Of a DNA stretch of 64,000 nt, positions 54,101 through 64,000 are shown in pieces. Numbering within the stretch: the stretch's first letter is position 1; each line of letters starts with the position of its first letter. Under the pieces are notes generated by a model. That model did no database searches, had not been told where the DNA came from, and saw only the letters and a program-made list of their open reading frames with translations. Both the position numbers and the translations under genes were made by a program. The stretch comes from Gibbula magus (Eukaryota; Mollusca; Gastropoda; Trochida; Trochidae), in the NCBI GenBank assembly GCA_936450465.1, contig OW388299.1, positions 43,659,548-43,723,547 of the forward strand, read 5' to 3'.

Positions 54101-55998
54101 CATTTTACCAAAAATACTTTATATTTAAACATTAATACCAACTGAACATTTGTTTCAGTGAAGGTAATTAGTGAAAATGAGCTAGTCAGTGTTATTGTGA
54201 ACAAATTAAGCAAATTTCTACAGAAAATTGCCAAATGAGTCCTTGTCACAAGATGTGCTTGACTTTACACACTGATGTCATATTCCTTGGTACATTCTAT
54301 CACATCAGACACTATCAAACAATCTGTTAATGGTTCACCACTAAGATACCAAACATTTCATCTGAATTATGAAGAATTAAATTATTCTTATATGCAAATG
54401 AATAAAATTGTCTTACCCATTGAAACGTATCCTAACGTCACTGCCGATTCCACTCGCAGGATTTCACTAGCAGAGTGAACCATCAGCGCCACAAGGTACC
54501 TGATTCCTTGAGACTGGGAGATGGTCTTCTGATTGCGAGGATGAGGAACGTTCCCAACTCCAACAGAAAGGTATCTCAGTGTTTTGATAACGCTCAACCC
54601 GATAAAATCCTTATCTGACTTCAAAAGACGAACCAAAGGATGGATGCCATTTTTGTTGGCAATCTCAGTCTGCAGGTTAAGGGGACCTTGTGCCAGGACA
54701 CCAAGACCCTCAGAGGCGATCAGATGTAGTTTGTCCATCAAGGAATTCAAGAATTCTATCAATCTTGGCACTCCCATCCCAGTCGCCATTTCACGCTGTT
54801 CATCAATATTGTTACCTGCCAGAGCCCACAGCGCCATCGCAGTTCTCTCTTGGAGAGAATCTGCTCTGCTTTTGGATAGCAGCTTGAAGAGAAGTCGATC
54901 AACATCTTTGTTTAAGAGCTCTTTCTGAGTGTAAGGATTGTCCTCTGCAAGAAGGTGAAAAGCATCCACGGCGGTCAACTGAAGGTCCTTGTTCTTCATA
55001 GAACCCAAAACTGTGTTCATTAAATGTTCTGTAACACCTTCATCCAAGAACATCCGTTGATTTGCTTTTGTCTCTTCTGCTATTTTGCCTACAGTTGTCG
55101 TCAGAGCTAAAAGTAAATCTTGATCATTCGACTTTTCATACAAACTAACTAGAGAAGATATTGCTCCAGAAACTCCCCCAATGGTTGTTCTATGACCAGA
55201 CACCTCTGCAATAACACCCATACATTCCACAACGGGAATCAAAACTTCAGTTTCATGGATTGTCTGTGCGACTTTGAGAAGAGCTGGGATGACTTGATTC
55301 TGCATTTGAATATCGGCATATTCTTTCTTCTTTGCAAGGTCTCTAAGTGTTTCTGCTACCAACCTTACTGCAAGATGGTTCTGGGATTTCAAGAGTTTGA
55401 TATACGCCGGAATTCCTCCAGATGTGACCATCTGTTCTTGGACTTCTGGCTTCTCAAGAACATTGAGCAGGGCTTGGAGTCCAGGAATCTTGGACTCCTC
55501 TGTCAGAGAACTCTTGGCAACTTTGACTATCACCGGGATTCCACCGTTCTTGTAGACGGCTTCCCAGTTGGAGTTTATCCCCTCGGCTTTACTTCTATCT
55601 GTCAAAGTCCTCAAACATTTGCCTGCATTCTCTGCCTCATCATCATTGTCAGAACCCACCATCTTCAGGAGATGCTTCCAAACAGGAAGCTTCTCATCGT
55701 TCAAAGAAATCAGGAATTCAAGAGTGGTTATAAACTGATGCATGCAGCTTATTTCCACGGCGCCATGATTCTGAGTGTTGATGGCGTTGATCTTGGCGCC
55801 AAGTTTCAACATTCTAGACACGATGTCGGTGTTGCCACTGGAAACTGCCAATAGGAACGGAGTCGAATGGAGGTCATCTTTGGTCTCCAACTCCAAGTGC
55901 TCCGGATTTGCTTCCACGAATCTTTCGATGGACTTGACATAACCTCTGTATGCAGCCTGGTGGATGTGAGCCCACCCTTTCTCGTCAAAGTCCTGCAT
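38917..55998 (-). CDS. ANKAR: ANKAR (ankyrin and armadillo repeat-containing), 3' six exons
   Basis: Exons 5' to 3': ~55998-54417, 42462-42218, 41538-41382, 40981-40834, 40452-40333, 39187-38917. The phases agree and sum to 840 codons plus stop. The large first exon opens with ankyrin repeats (FDEKGWAHIHQAAYRG, STPFLLAVSSGNTDIVSRML), followed by a long run of armadillo repeats (GGIPVIVKVAKSSL, GGIPAYIKLLKSQNHLAVRL, GIHPLVRLLKSDKDFIGLSV). These continue through exons 2-4 to VRGCAAIALCYLSFNHEGG. The C-terminus is a Ser-rich tail. ARM repeats form a protein-binding solenoid; the family's cellular role is poorly known. The N-terminal part is missing: MQDFDEK may not be the start because CAG|GAC there is a good acceptor. 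Intron 1 (~12 kb) is full of mobile elements. Confidence 0.9.
39705..39860 (-). mobile_element. Degenerate SINE family A body
   Basis: GTTTGGAGTTAATGTTGCCT, AAAAAGCCTGCAACACC and GTACTGGACTGAAATACAGC match the family body with many changes. Confidence 0.55.
40088..40166 (-). mobile_element. SINE tRNA-like head fragment
   Basis: TGCCCCTGGCAGGATTTGAA ... CGCTAACCACTGTGCTATCC is the family A/B head on the minus strand, detached from its body. Confidence 0.6.
40333..40452 (-). CDS. ANKAR: ANKAR exon (C-terminal)
   Basis: CRRDPVLMEVLKHYTKRSRL then SPEFVQGWKHCRRVGLPAI. Acceptor ATCCAG, donor GTGAGT, phase 2 at both ends. Confidence 0.9.
40498..40670. repeat. 21-bp minisatellite in ANKAR intron
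   Basis: About eight units of CATCATGAAACAATGCTCTGA. Open frames across it (MMSEHCF) are repeat artefacts. Confidence 0.95.
40834..40981 (-). CDS. ANKAR: ANKAR exon (armadillo)
   Basis: VPSAIIAIEAVSYLCNLLLS through HEGGRELLH. Acceptor TTCCAG, donor GTGAGT. Confidence 0.92.
41382..41538 (-). CDS. ANKAR: ANKAR exon (armadillo)
   Basis: IVILSRIIPDEEQAKSSALG through DCIARLAHTRA. Acceptor TTGCAG, donor GTAGGC. Confidence 0.92.
42218..42462 (-). CDS. ANKAR: ANKAR exon (armadillo)
   Basis: NQPILEEIHRYPDFSYVRIL through DEFYRCNAAYQ. Acceptor TTTCAG, donor GTGTGT. Matches the phase of the large exon. Confidence 0.92.
42695..42853. repeat. 18-bp minisatellite in ANKAR intron
   Basis: About eight units of TCTAAAATAGACACTGTT, ending in GGGTCTAAAGTAGACGCC variants. 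Confidence 0.95.
43229..43581. mobile_element. piggyBac-type MITE, family AGGGGCAG, copy 2
   Basis: 353 bp, same length as copy 1. TTAA at 43225-43228 and 43582-43585. ANKAR intron. Confidence 0.85.
44018..44242 (-). repeat. DIRS inverted terminal repeat, 3' copy
   Basis: Outer edge AACAAACCTGTATAGGTTCC, then GGATCCTCCTTGGGGTACTT and a ~170-bp part shared with the other end. Confidence 0.88.
44283..44378 (-). repeat. DIRS internal complementary region
   Basis: 44283-44331 is the reverse complement of the left outer edge (44019-44067). 44333-44378 equals the reverse complement of the right outer edge (47303-47348). They abut with about one base between, a template for rolling-circle-like DIRS replication. 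Confidence 0.88.
44399..46557 (-). CDS. DIRS-type Gag-like protein
   Basis: About 718 codons open from a TAG-bearing acceptor-like site (TTTGTTTCTAG) at 46558; no ATG precedes the first domain, so translation probably starts in an upstream exon. The first ~40 residues hold CSLC, DGHDECLRCLAQDFHHP and CDIC, the Cys/His pattern of DIRS ORF1 proteins. A basic KKGKGK patch, a Pro/Ser/Gly-rich disordered region and a C-terminal conserved part (YRLSGEAFAKSKAP, FTVGASELKVVYRYY, HQAYLASMQDQLASK) follow, ending in a GGRGKGPKKRGGK basic tail. The last ~35 codons run into non-coding DNA after a possible donor (CACCAG|GTCATT) near 44510. Role by family: packaging of element RNA. Confidence 0.75.
46918..46936 (-). 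promoter_or_regulatory. YY1-like motif in the DIRS leader
   Basis: CCAAGATGGCGGCCAT on the minus strand, matching the YY1 consensus, about 360 bp before the Gag frame and 410 bp from the element's 5' end. A likely initiator for element transcription. Confidence 0.5.
47143..47348 (-). repeat. DIRS inverted terminal repeat, 5' copy
   Basis: Outer edge GATTCTTTTTCAGAAGGGAT on the minus strand, then the segment shared with the other terminal repeat. Confidence 0.88.
48131..49940. other. No gene seen
   Basis: AT-rich ANKAR intron. A partial duplication (AATTCATATTTCATAACTGA) occurs at about 49626 and 49789. Confidence 0.5.
49941..50434. mobile_element. piggyBac-type MITE, family AGGTACATCC, copy 2
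   Basis: Inverted relative to the 24881 copy. The right flank is TTAA (50435-50438); the left flank has decayed to ATTA. Contains GGCGCGCGTC at the place of the GGCGCGCGCC palindrome. Confidence 0.8.
51050..51285. repeat. ~120-bp tandem duplication
   Basis: Two copies of CTGCACCTTCAAAGT... GGGTGTCTCCAGT... TAAATTGTAAATTCTACC, about 85-90% alike. Confidence 0.85.
51515..51736. mobile_element. 222-bp foldback MITE, second copy
   Basis: Same length and inverted ends as the copy inside the THAP gene. The flanks ATACAAGTTA and TTACAGATTA match at 7 of 10 positions, a decayed 10-bp duplication. Confidence 0.88.
51737..54416. other. No gene seen
   Basis: AT-rich ANKAR intron sequence up to the large exon. 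Open frames of up to 127 codons (for example 53011-53394) lack recognisable domains. Confidence 0.5.
54417..55998 (-). CDS. ANKAR: ANKAR large ankyrin/armadillo exon
   Basis: 527 codons plus one base. Ends VTLGYVSM and G before GTAAGA. The upstream limit is either the ATG at 55998 or an acceptor (GATGCAG) with exon start at 55992. Confidence 0.9.
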
Positions 55999-56752
55999 CG
56001 TGGAAGATTGATTATTTGGCCCTTAGATAGAAATTGTCCTCACCATTTATCTGAAAGGAATGGAATCATGGATGAGTATAGTAAAAAATATTTTTGGAAT
56101 TGTTTTTTAAATTAAAAGGTACAGTCAGACCTTGTTTAACCGGACCGTGTACATTGCGAAACTACGCCATCCACACAGTAGTATTTCAAATCTTCTCTTT
56201 GCATTTCTATGTATTTCTATGCATTTCTTTGCATTTCTATGCACTTGCTATCTATATGATTTCCAACTTTAACCAAATTGTGCAGATAAATATGGTATGA
56301 CTGTATAATAATGCTTTGATGCAATGGTTTGATACTTCAATTCTTACAATTTTTCTCAAAGGTAATTTTTATCATTATCAAGTTGCTGCATATCAAACTC
56401 TGTATTTCTCACTAGTTGCTGAATATGCAGGCGGTCTAATTAGTACCTCACCCCAGGAAACTTTGCCCCAGGCAAAATCAGCTCACTGTATTGCAGTACT
56501 AAATAAGTACTAATAATTGTCAACTTTACGCTTACCCTAAACAAACTAAATCTAAAATATCACAGACAGGAATTCAGCGGCTCTATAAAAAAGACAATTG
56601 ACATGTATAAAAGAAAACAGTCTAAATTGGATTCATATGGCCTAGAGTTATAGTCTAATGTGAACATAATAGATTTCCAGTAAAATACAGTCAAGCTCTT
56701 CTGACATCATCTCAAAGACGCAATATTGGGTACTCGTGTATCACCTATTGGT

Positions 56753-57055
56753 AAGGTGAGTTGAGGTGAGTTGGGTTTAATGCCACTTTCAAGAGTATTT
56801 CACTTACATCACGGGTGCAAGTATTATTGCAGGGAGAAAGCTTGCAACGCCATGGTGGCTATGCACTGCTGTGAAAACTGGGAGTATCGACTGGCACTAG
56901 CGAACTATGGGTTGTACTACGCTGAAATTCAGTGTACAACCTTACTGTGTGTACAACAGTTCTCTACTGCAGACAAAGTGGCCAAGCCCCTCGCAGGATT
57001 CAAACCCCGGACCTCTTGATCCAAACAAGCTATCCACTAGTCTATCAAGCCCCGA
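56753..57055 (-). mobile_element. SINE family A, copy near ANKAR
   Basis: GGTGAGTTGAGGTGAGTTGG tail, family body, and the tRNA-like head with CTCGCAGGATTCAAACCCCG near 57000. The target duplication is not clear. Confidence 0.75.
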
Positions 57056-57080
57056 ATTTCTCATTAGGACTCCAGTACCC

Positions 57081-57631
57081 TATTCTCTTACAGAGGTTAT
57101 CCCTTCAGACTTCCGATCCTACCCTCTGTTGATTTACGCTTGAAATTGGGGGCAGAAAGGGAGTGTCCTGATTGGTTGCAATTGAATCTAGTTGTGCAAA
57201 GAGCAACGCCATTGTACAAGTTACATTTGCCAATGATGATAAAATGATAAAATAAACATAATGTTTTCTCGTTTAACGTGTTTTCCTCAAAATATGCTTT
57301 TTGATTTTGTAAAAGCTATAGATCATAAAAATGCTTATAAATAAAGAATACCAAGATTAGTTATTAGTGTTATTTACTGGTACATCAGACGTATTCAAAG
57401 GACATATGCTAAAGAGCAAGACCCTTTAGAGTAAAATGCCTAGATCTTTGAAGTCACTCTGTCGACATGACCAATGAAAGATGAGCTTTCATTGGTTAAG
57501 AAGCAGGGATACAGTATGAGATTCCGCATTCCACCGCTTGGTGATTTTGCCTCTGCTCTCAATTTTAAGCGAAAAAGAACAGAAGTTAGGATCGGAAATC
57601 TGAAGGGAGTAACCTCTGTGGGAAGAGAATG
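57081..57631. mobile_element. 551-bp MITE with 9-bp TSD
   Basis: Inverted ends TATTCTCTTACAGAGGTTAT and CATTCTCTTCCCACAGAGG, ~40 bp. Perfect CCAGTACCC on both sides (57072-57080, 57632-57640). Mutator-like by TSD length. A relative lies at 33383-33766. Confidence 0.85.
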
Positions 57632-57869
57632 CCAGTACCCCTATTTCTTATAAATTTGGACACAACTATTTTTCATCCCCAAATAATAAATGATGACAAG
57701 GCAATGCCTTCCTCATGTCACCATTTAAGTCTGTCTACCAAGAACAATTCAGAACAATTAATGGCTGTGTGCTATTATTTAACACACCTTCAAACATATT
57801 CAGTCCTATATTGTGATTATTGTCGGCTGGGTATTGAATGACATAGCGTTCGTAAATAATGACCGACCT

Positions 57870-58510
57870 TCAGCTTTCTTTCAATGCATAAGTGATTTAT
57901 GACCTTCCTATATAGAAATGTCATTCATTACATTGTATTATTGTATTATTGTATTATTGTATTATTGTATTATTGCTTATATGCAATGTGAATCATATTC
58001 ATATTGATATTCATATTAAAAAATGATTTATTTAAGTAACCACCTTTTACCTTGAATCTTTCTTTTAATACAAAAGTGATTTATGACTTAGCAATAAAGA
58101 AATGTCATTTCATTACATTGTACTATTGTACTATTGTACTATTGCTTGTATGCAATGTGAATCATATTCATATTGATATTCATATTAAAAAAATATTTAT
58201 TTAAGTAACCACCTTTTACCTTGAACTTTTTTTCAATGAAAAACTGATTCATGACTTTGCAATAAAGAAATTTCATTTCATTACATTGTACTACCGGTAT
58301 TGTACTTTTGTACTATTGTGCTATTGTACTATTATATTATTATATTATTCCTTGTATGCAATGTGAATCATATTCATATTCATATTCATATTAAAAAAAT
58401 GATTTATTTAAGTAACCACCTTTTACCTTGAACTTTCTTTCAATGCAAAAGTGATTTATGACTTTGCAATAAAGAAATGTCAATTCAATACATTGTACTT
58501 CGATTGTTAA
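57870..58510. repeat. Four ~190-bp tandem units with ATTGT runs
   Basis: Units share TTTCAATGCAAAAGTGATTT, AATAAAGAAATGTCATTTCA, a variable TATTGTATTATTG run and ATTCATATTGATATTCATAT. Confidence 0.88.
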
Positions 58511-58932
58511 TATGAAATATGAATGAGGCAGGTATCAATGTTGATATTCATCTGACAAAATTATTTATTTTCATCACCAATCTATTTTCTATGTAAAAGA
58601 TAACTGTTTTTACATTCAACTTTCTTTCAATATATAAGGGATTTATGACCATTGCAATCCAGATATGGTAAATTCATATTGTACTGTTATACTGACAAAC
58701 TTAAATACATCAGGCAATTGTGATTTTCTGTATGTATATTGTAAATTTTTTTCAATAATAAGAATAATGACTATGCATATGACTAATATAATTGAATTTT
58801 GCATTTTAATATGTAACAGTGCAATGGTATGATGTAGCCATAAACCATATAGAGCAGATTCCGCCTAAGAAACATAAAATAAACAGAATATCTTATGCTT
58901 TCAGCGCAACATAATTTATCTCTAAGGTGTAA

Positions 58933-59288
58933 AGGGGCAGTAGAACGTTTTTTGCAAATTTTATTTTTTGCAAATTTCCCATTCATAATGATAGTTTATG
59001 TCATTTATATTTACTTTAGAGGGTAAAACATCTTATTAGACAAACCAATTATCCGCAGTGGTAATAGCAATGTTGCCTATAATGCAAAAAAATGCATTGC
59101 GGCCATTTTATTGTGAACACATTTTATTATTTTGAGTGACAAAAACAATTCCAAGAGCTTTACGGAACCGTGTACACTAACTTTTTAACTTGATTTTCCG
59201 TAGAGAGAAGGGTGTTTTACTATTGGTGACACTATTTTTCAAATACATTTAATCGACTTATTTCAGCAAAAAACGTGCTACTGCCCCT
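58933..59288. mobile_element. piggyBac-type MITE, family AGGGGCAG, copy 3
   Basis: 356 bp. Right flank TTAA (59289-59292), left flank GTAA (decayed). Confidence 0.82.
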
Positions 59289-59534
59289 TTAACCCTAATG
59301 CATTTATACTTTAAATTCAAATGTATGTACATATGTATACGATATAATGTATCCTCTAATGCTGCTGCCCACAGCCTGAGTTTAAATGAAGTTCAGTTCA
59401 GAGACACTTTTTTCTCAATCTATTTCTATCACAAACAGGTTTTTTTAATAAATTAAACGGTAATGAAAAAAACATCACCTGTTCGTTTTACTGATTTTTC
59501 TACATTAATAGAAAAGAGAGATAATGAGAAATAC

Positions 59535-59581
59535 CTGTTCATAGAAAATGATGTCAATCACCTTGACAATCAACAACAACA
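59535..59581 (-). CDS. ANKAR: Candidate upstream ANKAR micro-exon
   Basis: 47 nt between a strong acceptor (TCCTTCTTTTGTTAG) and a donor (CAG|GTATTT). It reads LLLIVKVIDIIFYEQ and ends in phase 0, so it joins in frame to the acceptor at 55992 (DFDEKGWAHIHQ). Support is splice signals and phase only. Confidence 0.4.
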
Positions 59582-59804
59582 CTAACAAAAGAAGGATATT
59601 ATAGCTATTTTCTACTTGGGCAATCAAGTATTTATCTTTACAGTAACTGGGATGGCTGTATGGCAGAGCTCAATCGGCCTGTACATTGAGGGCGAAACTG
59701 TTTACAATTATATTGTTTGAACTGCTTTATTTTCCGCTTTGTTCCGAAAAAAGGTACTTCAAAGTGCTTTTTTTAATATTGTATCCATGTTTTGTTAGAT
59801 ATTA

Positions 59805-59918
59805 CCCCCCCCCCCCCCTGAAAAATTGGGTATTGAACTTTGATGGACCCTTGGGTGAACCCCCAAAGTAATTTGGTTATTGAAATTTGAAGGACCCCTT
59901 GGTGAACCGAACCTCCCC

Positions 59919-59950
<32 letters not shown>
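59805..59950. repeat. Two long poly-C tracts
   Basis: C14 at 59805-59818 and about C29 at 59921-59949, around a partial ~60-bp duplication (TTGAACTTTGATGGACCC / TTGAAATTTGAAGGACCC). On the minus strand these are G runs capable of quadruplex formation. Confidence 0.95.
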
Positions 59951-59952
<2 letters not shown>

Positions 59953-60729
59953 CCCTCCTTCCAATATGTAAACCTACCCACCCCTCCCCCCTTTCAAAAT
60001 TCATGGTTCAACTGTTGAATCTCCATATCCCTTTGGGATAATAAAGAAAGTAACCTTATCTTGTCTTCTTCAGACGTATCAGTCTTGTTTAATGCTTATT
60101 CTATCTTAATCTAAATCATTCCACAGTAGTACCAGTATTTGTCACTGCCAATCCCTTCTTTAAGACTGTCCGTATTAATACACCATGTCAATAAAGATTA
60201 TGTACTGTAAGTAATTTGAAAATGGGTTAGACAAGGAGATTATAGTGTCTCTCTAAATAACATATCCCCAGACACAACACAAATATGAATTCCATTCAAG
60301 CTGGTCAATGTAAGTATGTTATGATTTCATAACATGTCAATTTCATAACACACAGATTTCACGTGTTGAGATCAAATGTTATTCAAAGGTCAATTTTGTT
60401 ACATGTCAATCTCCAAATATACATAAATATGAATTTCATTGAAGCTGATCAGTGTAAATACATGTATGTCTTGATAGTAAATTTCATAACATGTCGATTT
60501 ATATTTCAAAATATTGATTTCATAATATTAATTTCATAATGCTAATTCAAAATCTTCAATGTCAATTTTGCAAAAGGAACAAAGCATGGATTCCCAGAGG
60601 TTACTCCACTCAGTTCTTCCACCGATACAATACATACCCCGATACCAGTTTATTACTTTGAAATACAAGTGAATTCACCTCAAAGGTTAAACCTTACACA
60701 GAATGTGCGAATATTATTAGTGGGAAATG
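59951..60729. other. No gene seen
   Basis: AT-rich sequence with loosely repeated ATTTCATAACATGTCAATTT words at 60330-60560. Confidence 0.45.
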
Positions 60730-61163
60730 CAGTCTGATTAAAACCGACCTTGTTCCACAGAATAATTTACAAAATAAAGTATCTACCGGGATACGAACAG
60801 GTTCTGTAGATTCCTCTCCACAAGGTCTGAGAACACCCCGTATAGGCGCGTGTTCCGTACCAGTTTAGCACAGACAAAGCCCAGTCAAAATAGCTGACCA
60901 ATCACATCATAGTTTTTAAACGGTCACTGTTTTGAAAGCATTCAGAACAGACAAAAGGATAGCTGTTTGGAGTTATCTGCCCCTAGCTTGTCGCACCGAA
61001 AGCTTTTGTTGGAGGTCTTGTGTTTGGTTAACTGAATTGCGTCAGAACATTGGAGTCTATGGGCTGTTATCAGATGGTTTTGCGAGGAAACCTCCGAACG
61101 ATATGAGTTTGTATTCTGGTAGATGCAATATTTTGCAATTTTTATTCCTCGGAAAACTGACTG
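60730..61163. mobile_element. MITE family CAGTCTGATT, copy 2
   Basis: Flanked by TGGGAAATG (60721-60729) and TGGAAAATG (61164-61172). The interior is inverted relative to copies 1 and 3. Confidence 0.75.
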
Positions 61164-61172
61164 TGGAAAATG

Positions 61173-62221
61173 TTATTTGCAAACTTTTTACAACTTGAAT
61201 TTTTAAGAAAGAGGACATGAAATGGAATTTTTTTTACCTAAGTACAATTTATTTTAATCATTTAGTTATAGTTATACAAAAATGGTATGGGATATATTGT
61301 AATTGATGGCAATACATCAACCTTCTACTTATTTTTTTTTCAAAATGTAGAAAAGGTTCAAAATCATTAACTGGTAATTAGGTTAACATCAGTATTTCAC
61401 CATTTAGAATGTAATTTGTCAAAATGTCAACATGCACATTTATCATGTCAATTTCAAACACGTACATTTCAAAATGTACAAAAGTCAACCTATCATATTT
61501 CAATAAACTTTAGTTAATCAGACAGCAATCAATAAAAATAGATAAGCCATTTTTTTTTATTGATTTACATTTAGTGACCTTTGACCTTTACTGTGATAAA
61601 GACGACACTGTTGATGGTCAATCAATTTGATTTATTGAGTCGATATCTTTCTCTCTAGGAGATAGAAGAGGGTGTATATGTTGTTAAGTTTCGGCTTAGA
61701 GGAATCAAGTATGTTAGAATAATGCTAAAAGAAACCTATCCATACAAAATACAAGATATTTCAATTCACAACCGCTACAACTGAAACAGGGTTATGTAAA
61801 GTCTTTCGGGTGCACACTGAAATTATTTTTAACTTTCAAAACATTATTTGTTCTTAATTCTATAAAACGACATTTTAAGACATTATTTTTTTCAATTCTC
61901 AATTTATGTTAACAACATCTTAAATTAATTAAATTTCTAAATTTTCTAAATATTTAACATGAATGCAAAACATTCTAGCCTTAAAAACATTTTGAAAAAG
62001 CGATTTCAGCACCCCAAGTATATATGAAATGACATAAAAATAAAAATATCATACTCTGATGTATGAAATGTGAGTAAATCTTAACATGTGTCTTTTGAAT
62101 ACATTCAAAATCATTTTTCTCAAACAGCTGATTTTTTATACTCTCTCATAAATGAGGAGACGTTCCTTTTGCATGTGAATACATATGTAATGGGCTAAAA
62201 GGTTGAAAAGTTTATGTTGGG
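61173..62221. other. No gene seen
   Basis: AT-rich intergenic or intronic sequence. Confidence 0.5.
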
Positions 62222-62225
62222 TTAA

Positions 62226-62700
62226 AGGTGCATCCATTGTGTTTCATAAAATTTTATTTCAACACACCATATGTGCTGTTTACAATACAAACAAATTCAC
62301 TCAGCTTGCATATTCATCCCCAATCGCTAAACATACCATAATTACAAGTTTCCAATTAAAATCGAGTAACATCATTATGCATTTGCAGAAACCGAAAGTG
62401 CACGTCCTATTTACATGTTCAGTAGTTATATGACCTATTGAACATTATCAACCAAAATCTGTTATTTTGTCTGGTTTAAATAAGATTCCAAAATTACGTT
62501 TGACTCATTGGCGCGCGCCACACGCAGTGCATTGTCCAGTTTTCGATCAGAAATCACTACTTTTACCTTCATATCGTCAATATACTAAGTCGAGTATCAC
62601 CAAAATTTTTGTTTTCGGTAACAGCTGGTATTTCTCGATAAAATAAGACCATTTATAACGTTTGGCATATTTGACCCCCATCAACGCAATGGATGTACCT
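62226..62700. mobile_element. piggyBac-type MITE, family AGGTACATCC, copy 3
   Basis: TTAA on both sides (62222-62225, 62701-62704), same orientation as the copy at 24881. Confidence 0.85.
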
Positions 62701-62829
62701 TTAAATGGGGCAGTGTTGGGACAGGTAAAACACCCCACCCCTATTAACCCTACCCTACCTTGGTACCCGTTTTGTAATAATTTCTTCAACAGGTAGGCTT
62801 ATTTTGAAGCTAAAAGAAAGAGCTCTAGT

Positions 62830-63284
62830 CAGTCTGATTATAAATCGACGGTTTTCCGTGGAATAAAAATTGCAAAATAGTGCATCTACCGGGATACGAA
62901 TCAGTATCAGTATCAGTTGTAGGTTCCACGCCAAACCGTCTGATAGCAACCCGTAGACTCGCGTGTTCGAGCGCAATTCAGGTAGCCAATCAAAAGATGC
63001 CCAACAAATGCTTTCGGTGCAAGAAGCTAGGGGCAGATAACTCCAAACAGCTATCCTTTTGTCTGTTCCGAATGATTTCAAAACAGCGACCGTTTAAATA
63101 CTATGATGTGATTAGTCAGCTATTTGACTGGGCCTTGGCTGCTCTAAACTGGTTCGGAACACACGCCTATACGGGGTGTTCTCAGACCTTGTGGCGAGGA
63201 ATCTACAGAACCTGTTCGTATCCTGGTAGATATATTATTTTGCAAATCATATTCCTCGTAACAAGGTCGATTTTAATCAGACTG
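62830..63284. mobile_element. MITE family CAGTCTGATT, copy 3
   Basis: Perfect 10-bp duplication GAGCTCTAGT at 62820-62829 and 63285-63294. The youngest-looking copy of the family. Confidence 0.9.
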
Positions 63285-63294
63285 GAGCTCTAGT

Positions 63295-64000
63295 TATTTC
63301 AATCAATTTCTAATGAACAATTAATTGACTTAAATATCGTTTAGTAATCTTCAAATACATTGCAATCTCCACTCTTCACAGGAGATATAGCTTGTGCGAG
63401 ATCATGCGATATCTCCTAGGAGATATCGTTTTGACAGTAGATTTTACCTTGTCACCTGATCCACCAAATGACATCATAATGCTTTTTACATAAGGTTACT
63501 CACAATGCTATGACATCACAGTGCTATGACATTATCCCACTGGAAGTAAAATGACAACACTCATTGATAAAAGTAAAATATCCTCAGCAAGCCTCGGATA
63601 TTTGTAACATTTATCAGCTCATGTTGATATATTTGATATGAGAATAGATTTGGGTGAGATTCTATATATCATCAAAATCATTCTTTATTATTTTAATGAA
63701 AACTAATTACTAAAGGTATTCATTATTAGATAATCAGTACCCATCAACCAAAGTAATTGGACAGGGTCGATGATACTTGCATTTTGAGATATATTGTATT
63801 ATCAATTGAGCGTTATAATAACGATATGATTGCTATATGTCATATTATGATTACTACACTTGTGCTTGAATTTTAGTAATATTTTCCCGAGCGAGAGCAA
63901 GGGATAGACCGATATTCAGACAGAGTGTCGTAAACATAGTATGACAAGGACACAAATATGTTCTATTTAATTGTTGAAAATTGTTGAACAGGCTGGCTTG
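63295..64000. other. No feature seen
   Basis: AT-rich. A small palindromic patch, GGAGATATAGC/GATATCTCCTAGGAGATATC, lies at 63381-63429. Confidence 0.45.

Noticed and set aside
54584..55854. Plus-strand frames up to 220 codons
   Set aside because: Antisense shadows of the large ANKAR exon, which has clear domains and splice phases.
59773..60004. Gly-rich protein
   Set aside because: Translation of the poly-G strand of the C29 tract.
62880..63293. 137-codon protein similar to the one at 5294-5608
   Set aside because: Similarity arises because both are copies of the same non-coding MITE; the frames are not conserved in the third copy.

Overview
This is AT-rich, intron-containing animal DNA. 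Genes are split by GT-AG introns, short exons sit in kilobase introns, and mobile elements and tandem repeats fill most of the rest. The repeat repertoire (DIRS, Penelope-like and ISL2EU-like elements, many small TTAA and 9-10 bp target-duplication elements, tRNA-derived SINEs, repeats ending in GGACGG runs) together with an ANKAR orthologue suggests a marine lophotrochozoan, most likely a bivalve mollusc. That placement is inference; no species-diagnostic sequence was recognised.

Three host genes are supported by exon-by-exon reading with matching splice phases. (1) A complete six-exon gene on the minus strand (18598 to 6180) encodes a ~250-residue Schlafen/AlbA_2-fold protein. (2) A complete five-exon CIAO2B (FAM96B/MIP18) orthologue on the plus strand (30003-33319) encodes a factor of cytosolic Fe-S cluster delivery; its first intron looks like a minor-spliceosome (U12) intron with non-GT-AG ends. 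(3) ANKAR (ankyrin plus armadillo repeats) on the minus strand covers six certain exons (about 55998 to 38917), probably continuing upstream through a small exon at 59535-59581. The three genes show no functional link to one another.

Layout: 1-5.7 kb holds a Harbinger-like element, a minus-strand hammerhead ribozyme (1302-1360), a two-finger C2H2 reading frame, a 5'-truncated Penelope-like retroelement and two small elements. 6-18.6 kb is the Schlafen-like gene, its introns filled by a piggyBac-type element, a hAT MITE, minisatellites and a 1.6-kb TGGA array. 19-25.4 kb holds a SINE with clean target duplications, a 144-bp tandem array carrying direct-repeat nuclear-receptor-like half-sites, and an ISL2EU-like transposon (21793-24846) encoding a SWIM/YqaJ protein opposite a THAP gene that is broken by another MITE. 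25-38 kb is CIAO2B with foldback elements around it. 38.9-59.6 kb is ANKAR; its ~12-kb intron carries a minisatellite cut cleanly, without target duplication, by an internally deleted DIRS-type retrotransposon (44018-47348) that still shows both inverted terminal repeats and the internal complementary region. 56-64 kb holds further MITEs, a SINE and long poly-C tracts.

The strongest second-look items are the hammerhead ribozyme near the zinc-finger frame, the DIRS architecture, the U12-like CIAO2B intron, and the MITE-in-THAP-in-ISL2EU nest.
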